Shown here: positions 54,101 to 63,584 of the stretch, piece after piece
Numbering within the stretch: the stretch's first letter is position 1
Layout of the letters: each line of letters starts with the position of its first letter
NCBI GenBank assembly: GCA_963989245.1
Contig: OZ022341.1
Location: 72,341,118-72,405,117, forward strand
Length of the DNA stretch: 64,000 bases
Direction: 5' to 3'
Origin: Nansenia antarctica
Lineage: Eukaryota > Chordata > Actinopteri > Argentiniformes > Microstomatidae
Made by a program: the position numbers and the translations under genes
The notes under the pieces: model-generated
Databases searched by the model: none
The model's input: only the letters and a program-made list of their open reading frames with translations
Told to the model about the DNA's origin: nothing

Positions 54101-56022
54101 GTCACGTCACCCTGGACCACCTGCCTCGCTTCACCTCCCCCACAGGACGCATCGACAGCACCCCCAAGGACATCCAAGTCTATGTGAGTCACCTTTAACC
54201 TCTTACACCCCAACCTGAGTAATACACATTTCTAGGAGTAATATTAGACAGTAAATTCTGTTAGAAATCTCATAAGATACGTTAGATCCAAAGTATCAAG
54301 GAGTGTATTGTGTAGGGCAAAACATATTCTGGAACAGAGGATGTTGTATACTCTTTATTGTTGTCTTGTCTTACCAAAATATTATTTGAGTTACTGTGTG
54401 GAGATATGGGGGAATGCATACAAAAGCACTCTAAAACCATTGATTACACTACAGAAAAAAGCTATGAGTAAAATAACTGTAAAATAGCTTATAGACATAG
54501 CCTACCTATAGTCATGTATAATACTGTATAATATTGCTGTATAATACTGCTGTTCATATCCTATACACATATTTACCCTATACATATATTTATATTCACC
54601 ATTCCTCTTATTTACAGGGATTAAAGCAAAAAAAAATCTCCTGACGGAAAAAAGAAATCAGGCCAAATCGGGGCCGGTGGCTTTCCGTGCGCAAAGCGCG
54701 CGTGCGATTTTCCGTTCTACGTTCTAATGCTTTGACCAGAGCTGCCAAGTCTCATGCAATCACCGTGAGACTCACGCATTTCAACCAGTTCTCACGCTCT
54801 CACGCCGCATCTCTATTTCTCACGGCGAGAAATAACAATTGTTTTACGGGACTTTTATTTTTGAAATTCCTTGAAAGAAAGCTACCGGACATGAGTTTCG
54901 TGGCATCTTTCTGCACGCGCGTTAACTTGAGTCTGCAATCGAAGCGGCAGGCGAGCGCTGATGGAAGAACCGGTGTTCACGCGAGCTGCAAGAACGTAGC
55001 AAGCAGTGTTGCCAGATTGGGCTACTTTTGGTCACACTAGACGGGTGGATTCGGCAGCTTTTAGACCGGTTGGGCTGGACATTGTCAATTCCGTCTGGCA
55101 ACCGTGGTAGCAAAATATGTGCATACATTACAACATCGTATCTGGTAGCCTACTGGACTGGGTTGCACCAATATGGCGTAAGTCATTACTACTGCATTTA
55201 GTAGTTACTAAACCCCTAGTTGTTACTAGTTAGTTTCAAACTAGTTGTTTACTAATTTCGGTTGCACCACGCCAATCTTTTGCCAATCTTAGCTAGTAAA
55301 TACTCAGTTTTGGTAACTGTTTTTTGTTTCTCTACTGTAACATAACCAGGTACATTAATAATAATAATTATTATTAATAATTACAATTTACAATACAAAT
55401 ACAACAATTGGGGGTCCCTCAACAAAAAAAAAGGGCGCGTAGTGCGCGCACAAAATCACCCACCAAGCCCTCATTCTGACCCAGGAAAAACCCTGGTATG
55501 TACTGTATAACATGATAGCCATCTATGAGCAATGCACTGTATATAAGATGATGACCACGGGTCTTTCTGCTGCTGACCAAGGGGCTGAGTCCTGTTGATG
55601 GGGCCAATTTTTCTTTTAGAGTCTGTAGGCTACTGTATTTGTTTATTAAGATTTCATAAATATGATATATTGTCTGAATTTTTTTCTTGTTTTATAAATT
55701 GTTATTATTTATTAGTTATTATTTTCAATACAATTATTTTCAAGCAAATATTTATTATGACCTGTTCACTTGACATGTCGGGATCTTATCTCAGTGGTCT
55801 GGGTACTTGATTTCGAGATGCAAGTTAGCTATTGTAGTACTCGAAGACTTGTACACAAACCACTCATGTGTAGTCTCAAAACCACACAAACCACTCCTTT
55901 AAATCTCCAATCTCTTTCTACAGGATGTTACTGCTGTCATAAATGCAGCTCTGGAAGACAACACCAATAACATACTGAGAGAGATTGACATTCTGAAGGA
56001 TAAGCAGATACCTGTCTCAGAG
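50954..56022 (+). CDS. Putative SUN-like (LINC complex) single-pass membrane protein, 3'-partial
   Basis: Five exons with consistent splice phases: 50954-51003, 51140-51393, 52141-52203, 53002-53057, 55924-56022, about 174 residues. The chosen ATG (50954) begins MEGASHQVTLDVEALAR. A Pro/Val repeat follows (PAVPPRVSLAPAVPPRVSIP), then a Ser/Thr-rich stretch, then a transmembrane segment at about residues 112-131 (KAILLLLLLTFGVWYLYP), then a helix (DVTAVINAALEDNTNNILRE) that could be a coiled coil. N-terminal tail, one TM, then coiled coil is SUN-protein topology. A stranded SUN-domain exon at 54055-54183 supports this. SUN proteins cross the inner nuclear membrane and bind KASH proteins. No start of the C-terminal SUN domain is found after 56022 in this window. 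The gene call is good; the SUN identity is inference. Confidence 0.5.
51050..51135 (+). repeat. (TC)n microsatellite serving as polypyrimidine tract
   Basis: About 40 uninterrupted TC repeats run directly into the acceptor TTTAG of the second exon of the putative SUN-like gene, so the microsatellite itself forms the pyrimidine tract. Confidence 0.85.
52140..53000 (+). other. Intron with a hAT-like MITE end; 53058-53600 empty
   Basis: 52690-52790 has GATTGATCGAACAATTTGAA and AACCGGTTC/GAACCGGTT-like inverted motifs ending GATTCCCATCCCTACC, typical of one hAT MITE end. The rest of the intron, and 53058-53600 in the next one, shows nothing assignable. Confidence 0.4.
53602..54046 (+). mobile_element. 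TIR element family A, copy 3, missing its right end
   Basis: Begins AAGCCTGGTACACACATAAA like copies 1 and 2 and follows copy 2 through GGACTTTTGATCGTAAATAT. It then stops at GAACACG, exactly where SUN-like coding sequence starts. Contains a 92-bp hAT MITE insertion. Confidence 0.8.
53879..53970. mobile_element. 92-bp palindromic hAT MITE, 8-bp TSD
   Basis: CAGGGTTGCCAGATGGG ... CCCATCTGGCAACCCTG, flanked by CTCGGGAG and CTCGAGAG (one mismatch). A related 103-bp copy is at 55004-55106. Confidence 0.85.
54047..54183 (+). pseudogene. Orphan SUN-domain exon, 5'-truncated
   Basis: The frame encodes FVFHGAQGSLVIALSHPVLI, SHVTLDHLPRFTSPTGRIDS and TPKDIQVY, then a good donor (TAT|GTGAGT). It matches the SUN-domain core, where family members have W-F-x-G-x-QG-LVVxLS...LEHIxxxxSPTGxISSAPKDFxVYG. 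Its 5' part is cut off at the junction with the family A element. It lies between the membrane exon and the coiled-coil exon, so it is out of order for a SUN protein. If CAG|GGT at 54060/54061 were used as an acceptor it would be a phase 0-0 exon, but it lacks a pyrimidine tract. Confidence 0.75.
54215..54490 (+). pseudogene. LINE RT C-terminal fragment, decayed
   Basis: Pieces in shifting frames recall LGVILDSK, GTEDVVYSLLLSCLTKI, LCGDMGECIQKH and ENALKP-like blocks after the RT domain of fish LINEs (compare the usual LPYLTYCVEVWGN). Multiple stops. Weak but suggestive. Confidence 0.45.
55004..55106. mobile_element. 103-bp hAT MITE, 8-bp TSD GTAGCAAG/A
   Basis: CAGTGTTGCCAGATTGGGC ... TCTGGCAACCGTG, flanked by GTAGCAAG (54996-55003) and GTAGCAAA (55107-55114). 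55120-55920 otherwise lacks assignable features. Confidence 0.8.
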
Positions 56023-56189
56023 GTGAGAAGTCTGACCCTTCCCACTTCCTGTCACTGCTTGAAACGCAAAATGTGGCTGAATCTCAAAAGTCGATTCTTA
56101 TACACTCTCTCTACTAACCTCTACACAGTAGTTGAAATGTGTCTCTCAAAACTTTATGTGTAGTTGAAATGTGTCTCTCAAGCCTAAGC

Positions 56190-56800
56190 TCCTAGGTCTG
56201 TTACAACAGCACCCAATAGGTCTGCTACAACAGCTCCTCGGTCTGCTACAACAGCTCCTAGGTCTGTTACAACAGCTCCTAGGTCTGCTACAACAGCTCC
56301 TCGGTCTGCTACAACAGCTCCTCGGTCTGCTACAACAGCGCCTACAACAGCTCCTAGGTCTGCTACAACAGCTCCGAGGTCTGCTACAACAGCTCCTAGG
56401 TCTGCTACAACAGCTCCTAGGTCTGCTACAACAGCTCCTAGGTCGGCTACAACAGCTCCGAGGTCTGCTACAACAGCTCCTAGGTCTGCTACAACAGCTC
56501 CTAGGTCTGCTACAACAGCTCCTAGGTCTGCTACAACAGCTCCTAGGTCTGTTACAACAGCACCTAGGTCTGCTACAACAGCTCCTAGGTCTGCTACAAC
56601 AGCTCCTAGGTCTGCTACAACAGCTCCTAGGTCTGCTACAACAGCTCCTAGGTCTGCTACAACAGCTCCTAGGTCTGCTACAACAGCTCCTAGGTCTGCT
56701 ACAACAGCTCCTAGGTCTGTTACAACAGCTCCTAGGTCTGCTACAACAACTCCTAGGTCTGTTACAACAACTCCTAGGTCTGCTACAACCGACCTACGTA
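56190..56800 (+). repeat. 21-bp minisatellite, about 29 copies
   Basis: Unit AGGTCTGCTACAACAGCTCC T, nearly uniform for 600 bp. Since 21 is a multiple of three, all frames stay open (LLGLLQQ on one strand, AVVADLGA on the other). These are repeat artefacts, not proteins. Confidence 0.95.
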
Positions 56801-57063
56801 TGAAGTACAACAGACCTACGTATGAAGTACAACAAAGATGTACTTTTCACTCAAAGCAATAAATGGTTTTCTTTCAAAGAAGTAGCTGTGTGACAGTGTG
56901 ATTGATTCTATCACTTCCACCCAGGATACTGTGACACATGAACATCAGATAGATAGATTTTATTAACCCCGGTAAGAGTCACACTACGGGAAGTATAACA
57001 CTGGCTATGAAGGGAGTAGAAACACAAGACTATGCTGAATAAGTTCATTAGGTCTACACGGTA

Positions 57064-57149
57064 ACAGAAGAGAGAGAGAACAGAAGAGAGAGAGAGAACA
57101 GAAGAGAGAGAGAGAACAGAAGAGAGAGAGAACAGAAGAGAGAGAGAAC

Positions 57150-57216
<67 letters not shown>
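57064..57216 (+). repeat. (AG)n microsatellite with GAACAGAAG units
   Basis: Seven AGAGAGAGAACAGAAG-type units followed by about 28 pure AG repeats. Confidence 0.9.
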
Positions 57217-57218
<2 letters not shown>

Positions 57219-57319
57219 GTGGGCAAGATTAGTGCCTGCTTTATACCGGGTGGTAAAATAACTTATACCGACTTTTGAGATTCAGCCATCAGTCTCAGAC
57301 CCATCGGGAATAAGGCTGT

Positions 57320-57602
57320 GATTTCCTCCTGAGACATCTACTACCCCCCTGTACTGTCCCTCCTGAGACATCTACTACCCCCCTGTACTGTTTCTCCTGA
57401 GACATCTACTACCCCCCTGTACTGTCCCTCCTGAGACATCTACTACCCCCCTGTACTGTCCCTCCTGAGACATCTACCCCCCTGTACTGTTTCTCCTGAG
57501 ACATCTACTACCCCCCTGTACTGTCCCTCCTGAGACATCTACTACCCCCCTGTACTGTCCCTCCTGAGACATCTACTACCCCCCTGTACTGTCCCTCCTG
57601 AC
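57320..57602 (-). repeat. Minisatellite family C, third array (inverted)
   Basis: CTCCTGAGACATCTACTACC plus CCCCTGTACTGTCC, about nine copies, the reverse complement of the unit at 13490 and 36990. Confidence 0.9.
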
Positions 57603-57659
57603 CGATTAAATGCGTAGGTCATACTAGCCCCAGTTATTGTTATATATGTTCATATTTTA

Positions 57660-58022
57660 ATAAATTAATATTTACTACTGTGGTGATATCAGCAGCAGGC
57701 TACATACAGTCATATTGTCACGATGGCATATTGGTATTGACCGCTGCCATAGTATTAATTCGTCATTTTAAGACGGTGGTTCAAATCCCTCTTCTGACAC
57801 ACTTTTTACTGCATTTCGTTGTCTGAATCTAATCTAAAATCTCATCTAAAAAAGTATGTAGGCTATAAAATGATGGTGTCTGCTAATTTACAAGAACTGA
57901 CATGATTACAATGGTGTTTGAAGCCTTTCTGAGTAGTAAATTATGTTCTTCTAACTGGATCCTGGATTTGGCATAGATTATTTTTTCTTATGATTACTGA
58001 TGGATAGATGATTCACTTAGAC

Positions 58023-58085
<63 letters not shown>

Positions 58086-60580
58086 AAATCGATTTGCATG
58101 AAGGCTTCGGTTAAATGTATTATTTATTTTTATTTTTATTAAATCAAGTATCGAAGCGGGACCTCTAGCTGGCTGCTTTCTTATCGATGCTATTTTTCAG
58201 GTTTTCTGCTCGAAATCACATGCCCACAGTGAATATAGAATATCTCCACAATCACAAGGGCCTTCATAATGATCTTGGTATCAAATGATACCTGTGGGGT
58301 GACTGTAGAAGTGTCAGAATCCAAATATATGTTACTGTGTCAGAGTAAATAGAGCTAGAACATTGTGAAAAATCTCAAATTCAATCTCCGCCTAAAAAAA
58401 CAACAGCTTTTAGAGTGAATTTCAGCTTGGAAACCTGACCTTATAGCCCAAATCATCTAGGAATCCGTACTCCAGGGTCTGATGAGTCAGACATCAGTGT
58501 ATCAGACTTTCCCATGTATCAAGACTGTAAAATGTATTATATTTAATTGACATATCACTATTGGTATAAATTGCATCCAAATCCAACTGTTTAGACTGTT
58601 TCCGTCCAGCAGGGCTCCCCTGCGCGCTCCTATTGCGCAACTGCCTCCTTTTCACACCAGCTTCGTGACGCGTCGTTTAACCACTGGATTTTCTCCCAAA
58701 CCCATTGGTCAAATTTCATGATTGACCACTCATTTGAAGCGTCAGAGCCAATAGAATCGAGCAGAGGCGGGAAAAATGACTTTCGAGGACCAATGATATG
58801 GAAATTCGGGGGTTGAAACCAAGCATGCTCGGTTTTGCTATGTGACGTGGCTGTAAACAAGGGCTTCTGATTCGCACTGTATTTACTGGGCAAGGAAAAA
58901 AACGATATGGTCGTTTAGAATGGAATCAAATTAATCGTTTGCGATATCGATGAACATTATTGATAAAGGTAAGCTCTTTATATCTGTTATATTAAACATA
59001 GACCCGACTCTAGCCCCAAATGTGGGGGCGTGGATAAGATAACCCCTGCGCCAAACACACCACTGTGATATTGGCGATGCAAGTTGATAGACATACCTTT
59101 TTTATTTATCTCACACTTTCTAAATATCAAGTTATCACACAATAAACCATCGATCACACTTTCAAAATATCAAATTATCTATCTCGTAAAAAGTGGGAAA
59201 AATAATAAAATACGACCGCGGTGCTAGACCACTGGACCACCCCAGGCCACGGGAAAAAGACACTTGACGGAACCGTCGTTCGGGATGTCGTTTCCGCCTG
59301 CGAGACATTTTTGACGCACGTATTACCTAAACCAGCCTGTAAACCTGCTCGCTACCAGGTTTGTTCAGAAGGATTGGTTGCATAGCAACCAAGCAGCAAA
59401 TTATTTGAGCCACATTGATGGAACGGAACACAAGCTGAAATTAGCACCAGGATCTGATTTAAACCGGGATCAGATTTAATCACGGTACGTGGAATAGCCC
59501 CCAGGTCTTTGTTGTTCATTCCCAGCTTCAGCACAACCTTAATGTGGGGTTTGGGTTTAGACCTGGCTTGAACCACACTTCCCATCCTCCCACACGGCAC
59601 AACACCAGAGCGACAAAATATAAAATGACCTGCAGTAAAGAAAAGTGCATGTGATCATTTCTAATGTTATGTATATCATGACTTGTCTGAGGCTCAAAAC
59701 TTTAGCACTTGTACTAAGAGGTAAAATAAAGTAAAGGAGATCCTTTATCAGCGATCAGCAAGATGAAGGGACTGACACTGTGGATCCCTCAAACAGAATG
59801 AATAACACCTATAACTTGTTGAATAGTATCAGATTCTCTTGTTTACCATTTTACTTTCTTTTAAGAGAAAGAGACAAGATGCAGTTCAGTAGACTATGAT
59901 GGCAGTCTTATTATCTTTTAAGTCATTGGACCTTTGACAGATGCATTGCCATCAATAATGCCTGTTGACAACATGTACTGAACTTTATTGTCGACAGATG
60001 TTGTCAACAATAGTTTAACAGACATTGTATGCAAAGAAAGACATAGAATAACTGTATATTTTAAGTTTGATAAGGTAAGACAGCAGAACTTAAGTCATTA
60101 TGCAATTGTTTTATTAGACAAATATAAATATCAGGAATTGAAATGATTATTGAACAGCATTATCTGAAGTCCCAGTTGGTGCCTTGAATATATAATCCAT
60201 TTACAAGGAAGCACTCATCTGGGAAATGAGTGAAACAAGGGAAACAATTGCAAGTAGACATCCCTCTTCTTCGTCAACTCATCTTTCTTTTCTAACTCTC
60301 TGCAATAAATAACAAAAAAAAAACATTTAACACAATGTATTTAGGGGTACTTCAGGTTGTCATGTTCAAGCATCTGGTTTAATGAGTTTATGTTTGTTGT
60401 ACTAGGGTGGACATATATCTATATGGTGAAAATATAAAACATCGAATCAACGCTGAGAACCTTTACTTTAGTAATGGCTTCATTTCAAATCTAAACTTTT
60501 GGAGTATGGCACTAAAAGACAACAATCTGTCCTCTTTCCATAAACTTATGGAGGGCACTGTATCTGGCTCAACAAGTTCA
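57660..60580 (+). other. Gene-poor stretch
   Basis: Holds (TA)n at 58025-58081, a possible pol III B box (GGTTCAAATCCC, 57778-57789) followed by a SINE-like tail (GCATTTCGTTGTCTGAA), and a weak tRNA-like segment on the minus strand at 59210-59255 (GGTGGTCCAGTGGTCTAGCA). Otherwise AT-rich DNA with no exon or repeat I can support. Confidence 0.5.
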
Positions 60581-60593
60581 TGTTACCTGCAAG

Positions 60594-62251
60594 CAGGGTT
60601 CGAGTTATGTGGGAGCCAATGGGAGCTGAGCTCCCATAGAGATGGTCTGAGGCTCTCTGAGCTCCCATGAAGGCAGTAAAATCAAAAATCTGTGGGGGTC
60701 GCTAATAATACATTACCACAACTATTATTTGATCAAAATGTCAATGTAATGAATATTATTTAATTTATATTATAAATATTGTAAAATAAACACGTTTTTC
60801 AAAAGAACTACGCGCACCATTAATCTCCTGTGAATGACAGTATGCCTTTGACTGCCTGCACTTCACCACCAAGACACCATGGGGCGCAGTAGAATATTGT
60901 GCAACAGCAAAAGGTTGATTAATCAGCTGTGCGGTAAACCGTTGGAACACACAGTGCACAGCTGATTAATCAATTAAACCAATAGAGTGAGACACCAGTT
61001 GCCTTTCAGGAAGTAGTGAGATCGTGCACCTAGCCTATTATTGAGAAGCAAACATTCATTCATTAGCTATACAGGAGTATATACATACAGTAGCTACCAT
61101 GCCGCCCAAAAAAAGGCCACTGCTGCCGACCGGGTCATCAAGCCTAGAAAATGTCGGGTTTTTATCAAAGAAACCTGCTATGACACCTAACGTTAGCCCT
61201 GCTGCTACTACTGTTACTACTACTGCTGCTACTACTGAGGACTCTGCTACCTACTGAAAACAGACCACTCCGCCTACTGAAAACAGACCACTCAGCCTAC
61301 TGAAAACAGACCACTCCGCCTACTGAAAACAGACCACTCAGCCTACTGAAAACAGACCACTCAGCCTACTGAAAACAGACCACTCAGCCTACTGAAAACA
61401 GACCCCTTTGGTCTATCTTGTCTCCGTAAAGGTAAGGTGGCTTTTACTTTTTACTAACCTAGTGTACTAACCTAATGTATTTTTCGCTCCTTCTGTATAG
61501 CAAAAATAACAAAATTATTGGCCGAGATACATGTGTGACTATCGCTTTTATAGCTGTTGTTTCATGTGGGGCTGTTGATGTGGTGAAATGAGTAGCCTGC
61601 AGCTGTAGCGTCAGGATATGTTGGGATTTGAGGATGAGGATGATGTTTCTGTACCGGTACCGTTTTTAAAGTATCGATTTGTCACCGGTATCGAATAAAA
61701 CCCAAACTGTACCCAACCCTAACTATATGTTTACATGCCAACTAATTAGCTAATTCATTTCTTTCATTTAGAGCTGAGGGGAGCAACAGAGAGACGGACA
61801 ACAGGACAGCAACAGAGAGACAGACAACAGGACAGCAACAGAGAGACAGACAACAGGACAGTAACAGAGAGACAACGGGAGAGGAGAGCAATAGAGACAG
61901 AACTGAATGCACTGAACCTTTTTTTTATTCTTTGCATTATTAACACTGTTGTGTTATTGTGTTATTAAAGTGTTTAAGTGTTTTATGGTAAAGCATTATG
62001 AGTGGTGTGTGTGTGCAGGGTGCTCGTGAGTTGTATATTTTGGGGAGGGGGGAGGCTTGTGTATGGGGGCGGGGGGTCCTCACACAAAGGAGTAGCCTAG
62101 GGCCACTGACCACCTTAATCCGCTACTGCCTATAGCTAATTAAAACTTGTAAGTCCCATCGCTGTGTGGGCATGATTCGCGCGTGCATGAGAACATTTCG
62201 CACTGTTATTTTGGAGACCCCCACAGAGTTCAGCTTATAACTCGAACCCTG
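60594..62251 (+). mobile_element. hAT-type element, 1.66 kb, TSD CCTGCAAG
   Basis: Ends CAGGGTTCGAGTTAT and ATAACTCGAACCCTG are perfect 15-bp inverted repeats between exact 8-bp repeats CCTGCAAG (60586-60593, 62252-62259). It retains one short transposase-like first exon (61099-61257), a CTACTGAAAACAGACCACTC minisatellite and a GAGAGACAGACAACAGGACA minisatellite. It is inserted at the end of an F-type lectin terminal exon. Confidence 0.9.
61099..61257 (+). pseudogene. First exon-like remnant of a hAT transposase
   Basis: ATG at 61099 begins MPPKKRPLLPTGSSSLENVG then FLSKKPAMTPNVSPAATTV and stops after about 50 codons in a Thr-rich run. A basic start with SSSLENVGFLSKKP resembles the N-termini of fish hAT transposases that precede a zinc finger. 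No finger or catalytic domain follows. The downstream 22-bp tandem repeat (61250-61400) destroys any continuation. Confidence 0.45.
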
Positions 62252-62400
62252 CCTGCAAGACTGCCAAATACTTCCACTTCACACAGAGTAAGGTATCCTG
62301 TCTTGTCAGGGATGATCACACTGACAAAGCGACCCTCCATGTTGTTACACGGGAAGGTCTGTGTGTGTTCTGCTGGGATGGGGGAGATGACAGTGCATCT
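62252..62400 (-). pseudogene. F-type lectin terminal exon, interrupted by the hAT element
   Basis: Minus strand after acceptor CTCTCTCAG: CTVISPIPAEHTQTFPCNNM, EGRFVSVIIPDKTGYLTLCE, VEVFGSLAG. The last codons overlap the 8-bp target site (CTTGCAGG), and translation then runs into hAT sequence and stops after a few residues. Before the insertion, CTTGCAG|GTAACA would have been a splice donor, so the ancestral gene probably continued into another domain or exon. Confidence 0.75.
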
Positions 62401-62558
62401 GAGAGAGACAGAGGAGAAAGATCAATATGTCAGTTCAACAATGTACAAATCCATGAACAATACACTGCCATGGATAAGACCAAACGATGTATTCAAATAG
62501 TTGAATTAAATGAAAGTGTGAAGTCTTCTGCACTCGGTAGGGAAATGCCGCATGCATC

Positions 62559-62694
62559 ACCTGGGATTGTCGTTGCCGTTGTTCTCCAGTGAGTTACCAA
62601 TACGAATCTCAGCCCCTTCAAGCCTCTCAGCACAGCAGTCTCCTCTATTGGTGATGGACACAGCACTGACTCTGTACACATCCAGCAGGTCCAC
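62559..62694 (-). CDS. F-type lectin middle exon
   Basis: Minus strand: VDLLDVYRVSAVSITNRGDC, CAERLEGAEIRIGNSLENNG, NDNPR, then donor CCCAG|GTGATG. This is the central part of the F-type lectin fold, including the vicinal Cys-Cys and the R...R of the fucose pocket region (family knowledge). The acceptor side is abnormal: instead of a pyrimidine tract, minisatellite family D abuts the exon (GTGTAAG|TGGACC). The first-domain exon is not found up to 64000. Confidence 0.8.
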
Positions 62695-62696
62695 TT

Positions 62697-62816
62697 ACAC
62701 TAGAACAGCCGTGTCTGTTACCTACTATGAGAGTTTAACACTAGAACAGCCGTGTCTATGTTACCTACTATAAGAGTTTAACACTAGAACAGCCGTGTCT
62801 ATGTTACCTACTATAC
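62697..62816 (+). repeat. Minisatellite family D, second array
   Basis: Three copies of ACACTAGAACAGCCGTGTCT...TTACCTACTAT, the unit seen at 40612-40815. It is interrupted by the next element. Confidence 0.88.
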
Positions 62817-62817
62817 A

Positions 62818-63086
62818 GGCATGATAATCGCTCACCTTTCGGCAAAATTCGCCGTTTTGAATCCAAAATAGGTGACCTACATTCATACTTTATTTTATTT
62901 TTTTTTATTTTTTTTTGCAATCTTGTAATTCTGCATGTGACCACCACTAGAGTAAATCTAAAAGAAATCAGATATGAGCACATGGAAGCTAATTTTTCCA
63001 CAAAAAAAACTTTCCGCCGGGACCGCCTAGCAGGTTCCGGGTCTCGTATCCTCACCTTTTTCACCCCGACCCATTTTCATGCCTGA
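62818..63086. mobile_element. TIR element in the minisatellite, about 269 bp
   Basis: CAGGCATGATAATCGC at the left and CCATTTTCATGCCTG at the right are imperfect inverted repeats. ACTATA is present on both sides (a 6-bp target duplication or coincidence). 63090-63580 has no assignable gene. Confidence 0.65.
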
Positions 63087-63584
63087 CTATAAGAGCCGCC
63101 TCGGGGGTCAAATGACCATAGTCTTTACAATGGAAAGCTGCTATTTACACACAACGACCACTAGTTCGCCGCTTGTAAATTAGCCTGCCTCCTACACATA
63201 AAAACTGCAAAATAGCTTTATACTAGCTTATCCTGATGTGATTTAGAAAATGTAAGGATACTGGGTGGTAGAACGCACATATCTAGGACAAGTCATGAAA
63301 GGAGGGTCCTGAAATTCGATCGAGTGCAAAGAAATTTCAGTAAATGTTTCTTTACTCAAATGACCCTCATGGCTGATTAAGTGTTAACAGGGGAGGCTGG
63401 CAGAGGTAGAAATGGGAGGACAGGCCAGAGGAAGGGGTTTAAACATGTTCAGTGTGACAGAGAAGACACAAGGAAGAAATCACCTGATCAGACAGTTTTC
63501 ATTAACGACGGTTTTACTTAGAAAGTCGTTCAAATGTTAACAGATGAAACATCACATCAACAGTACACTGGACAGACAAGTCAC

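Noticed and set aside
56184..56810. About 210-codon open frames on both strands (LLGLLQQ and AVVADLGA repeats)
   Set aside because: The 21-bp minisatellite keeps every frame open; there is no splice site, start context or homology.
59210..59255. tRNA gene on the minus strand (GGTGGTCCAGTGGTCTAGCA)
   Set aside because: Resembles an A box, but no B box or cloverleaf could be completed downstream; probably a SINE relic.
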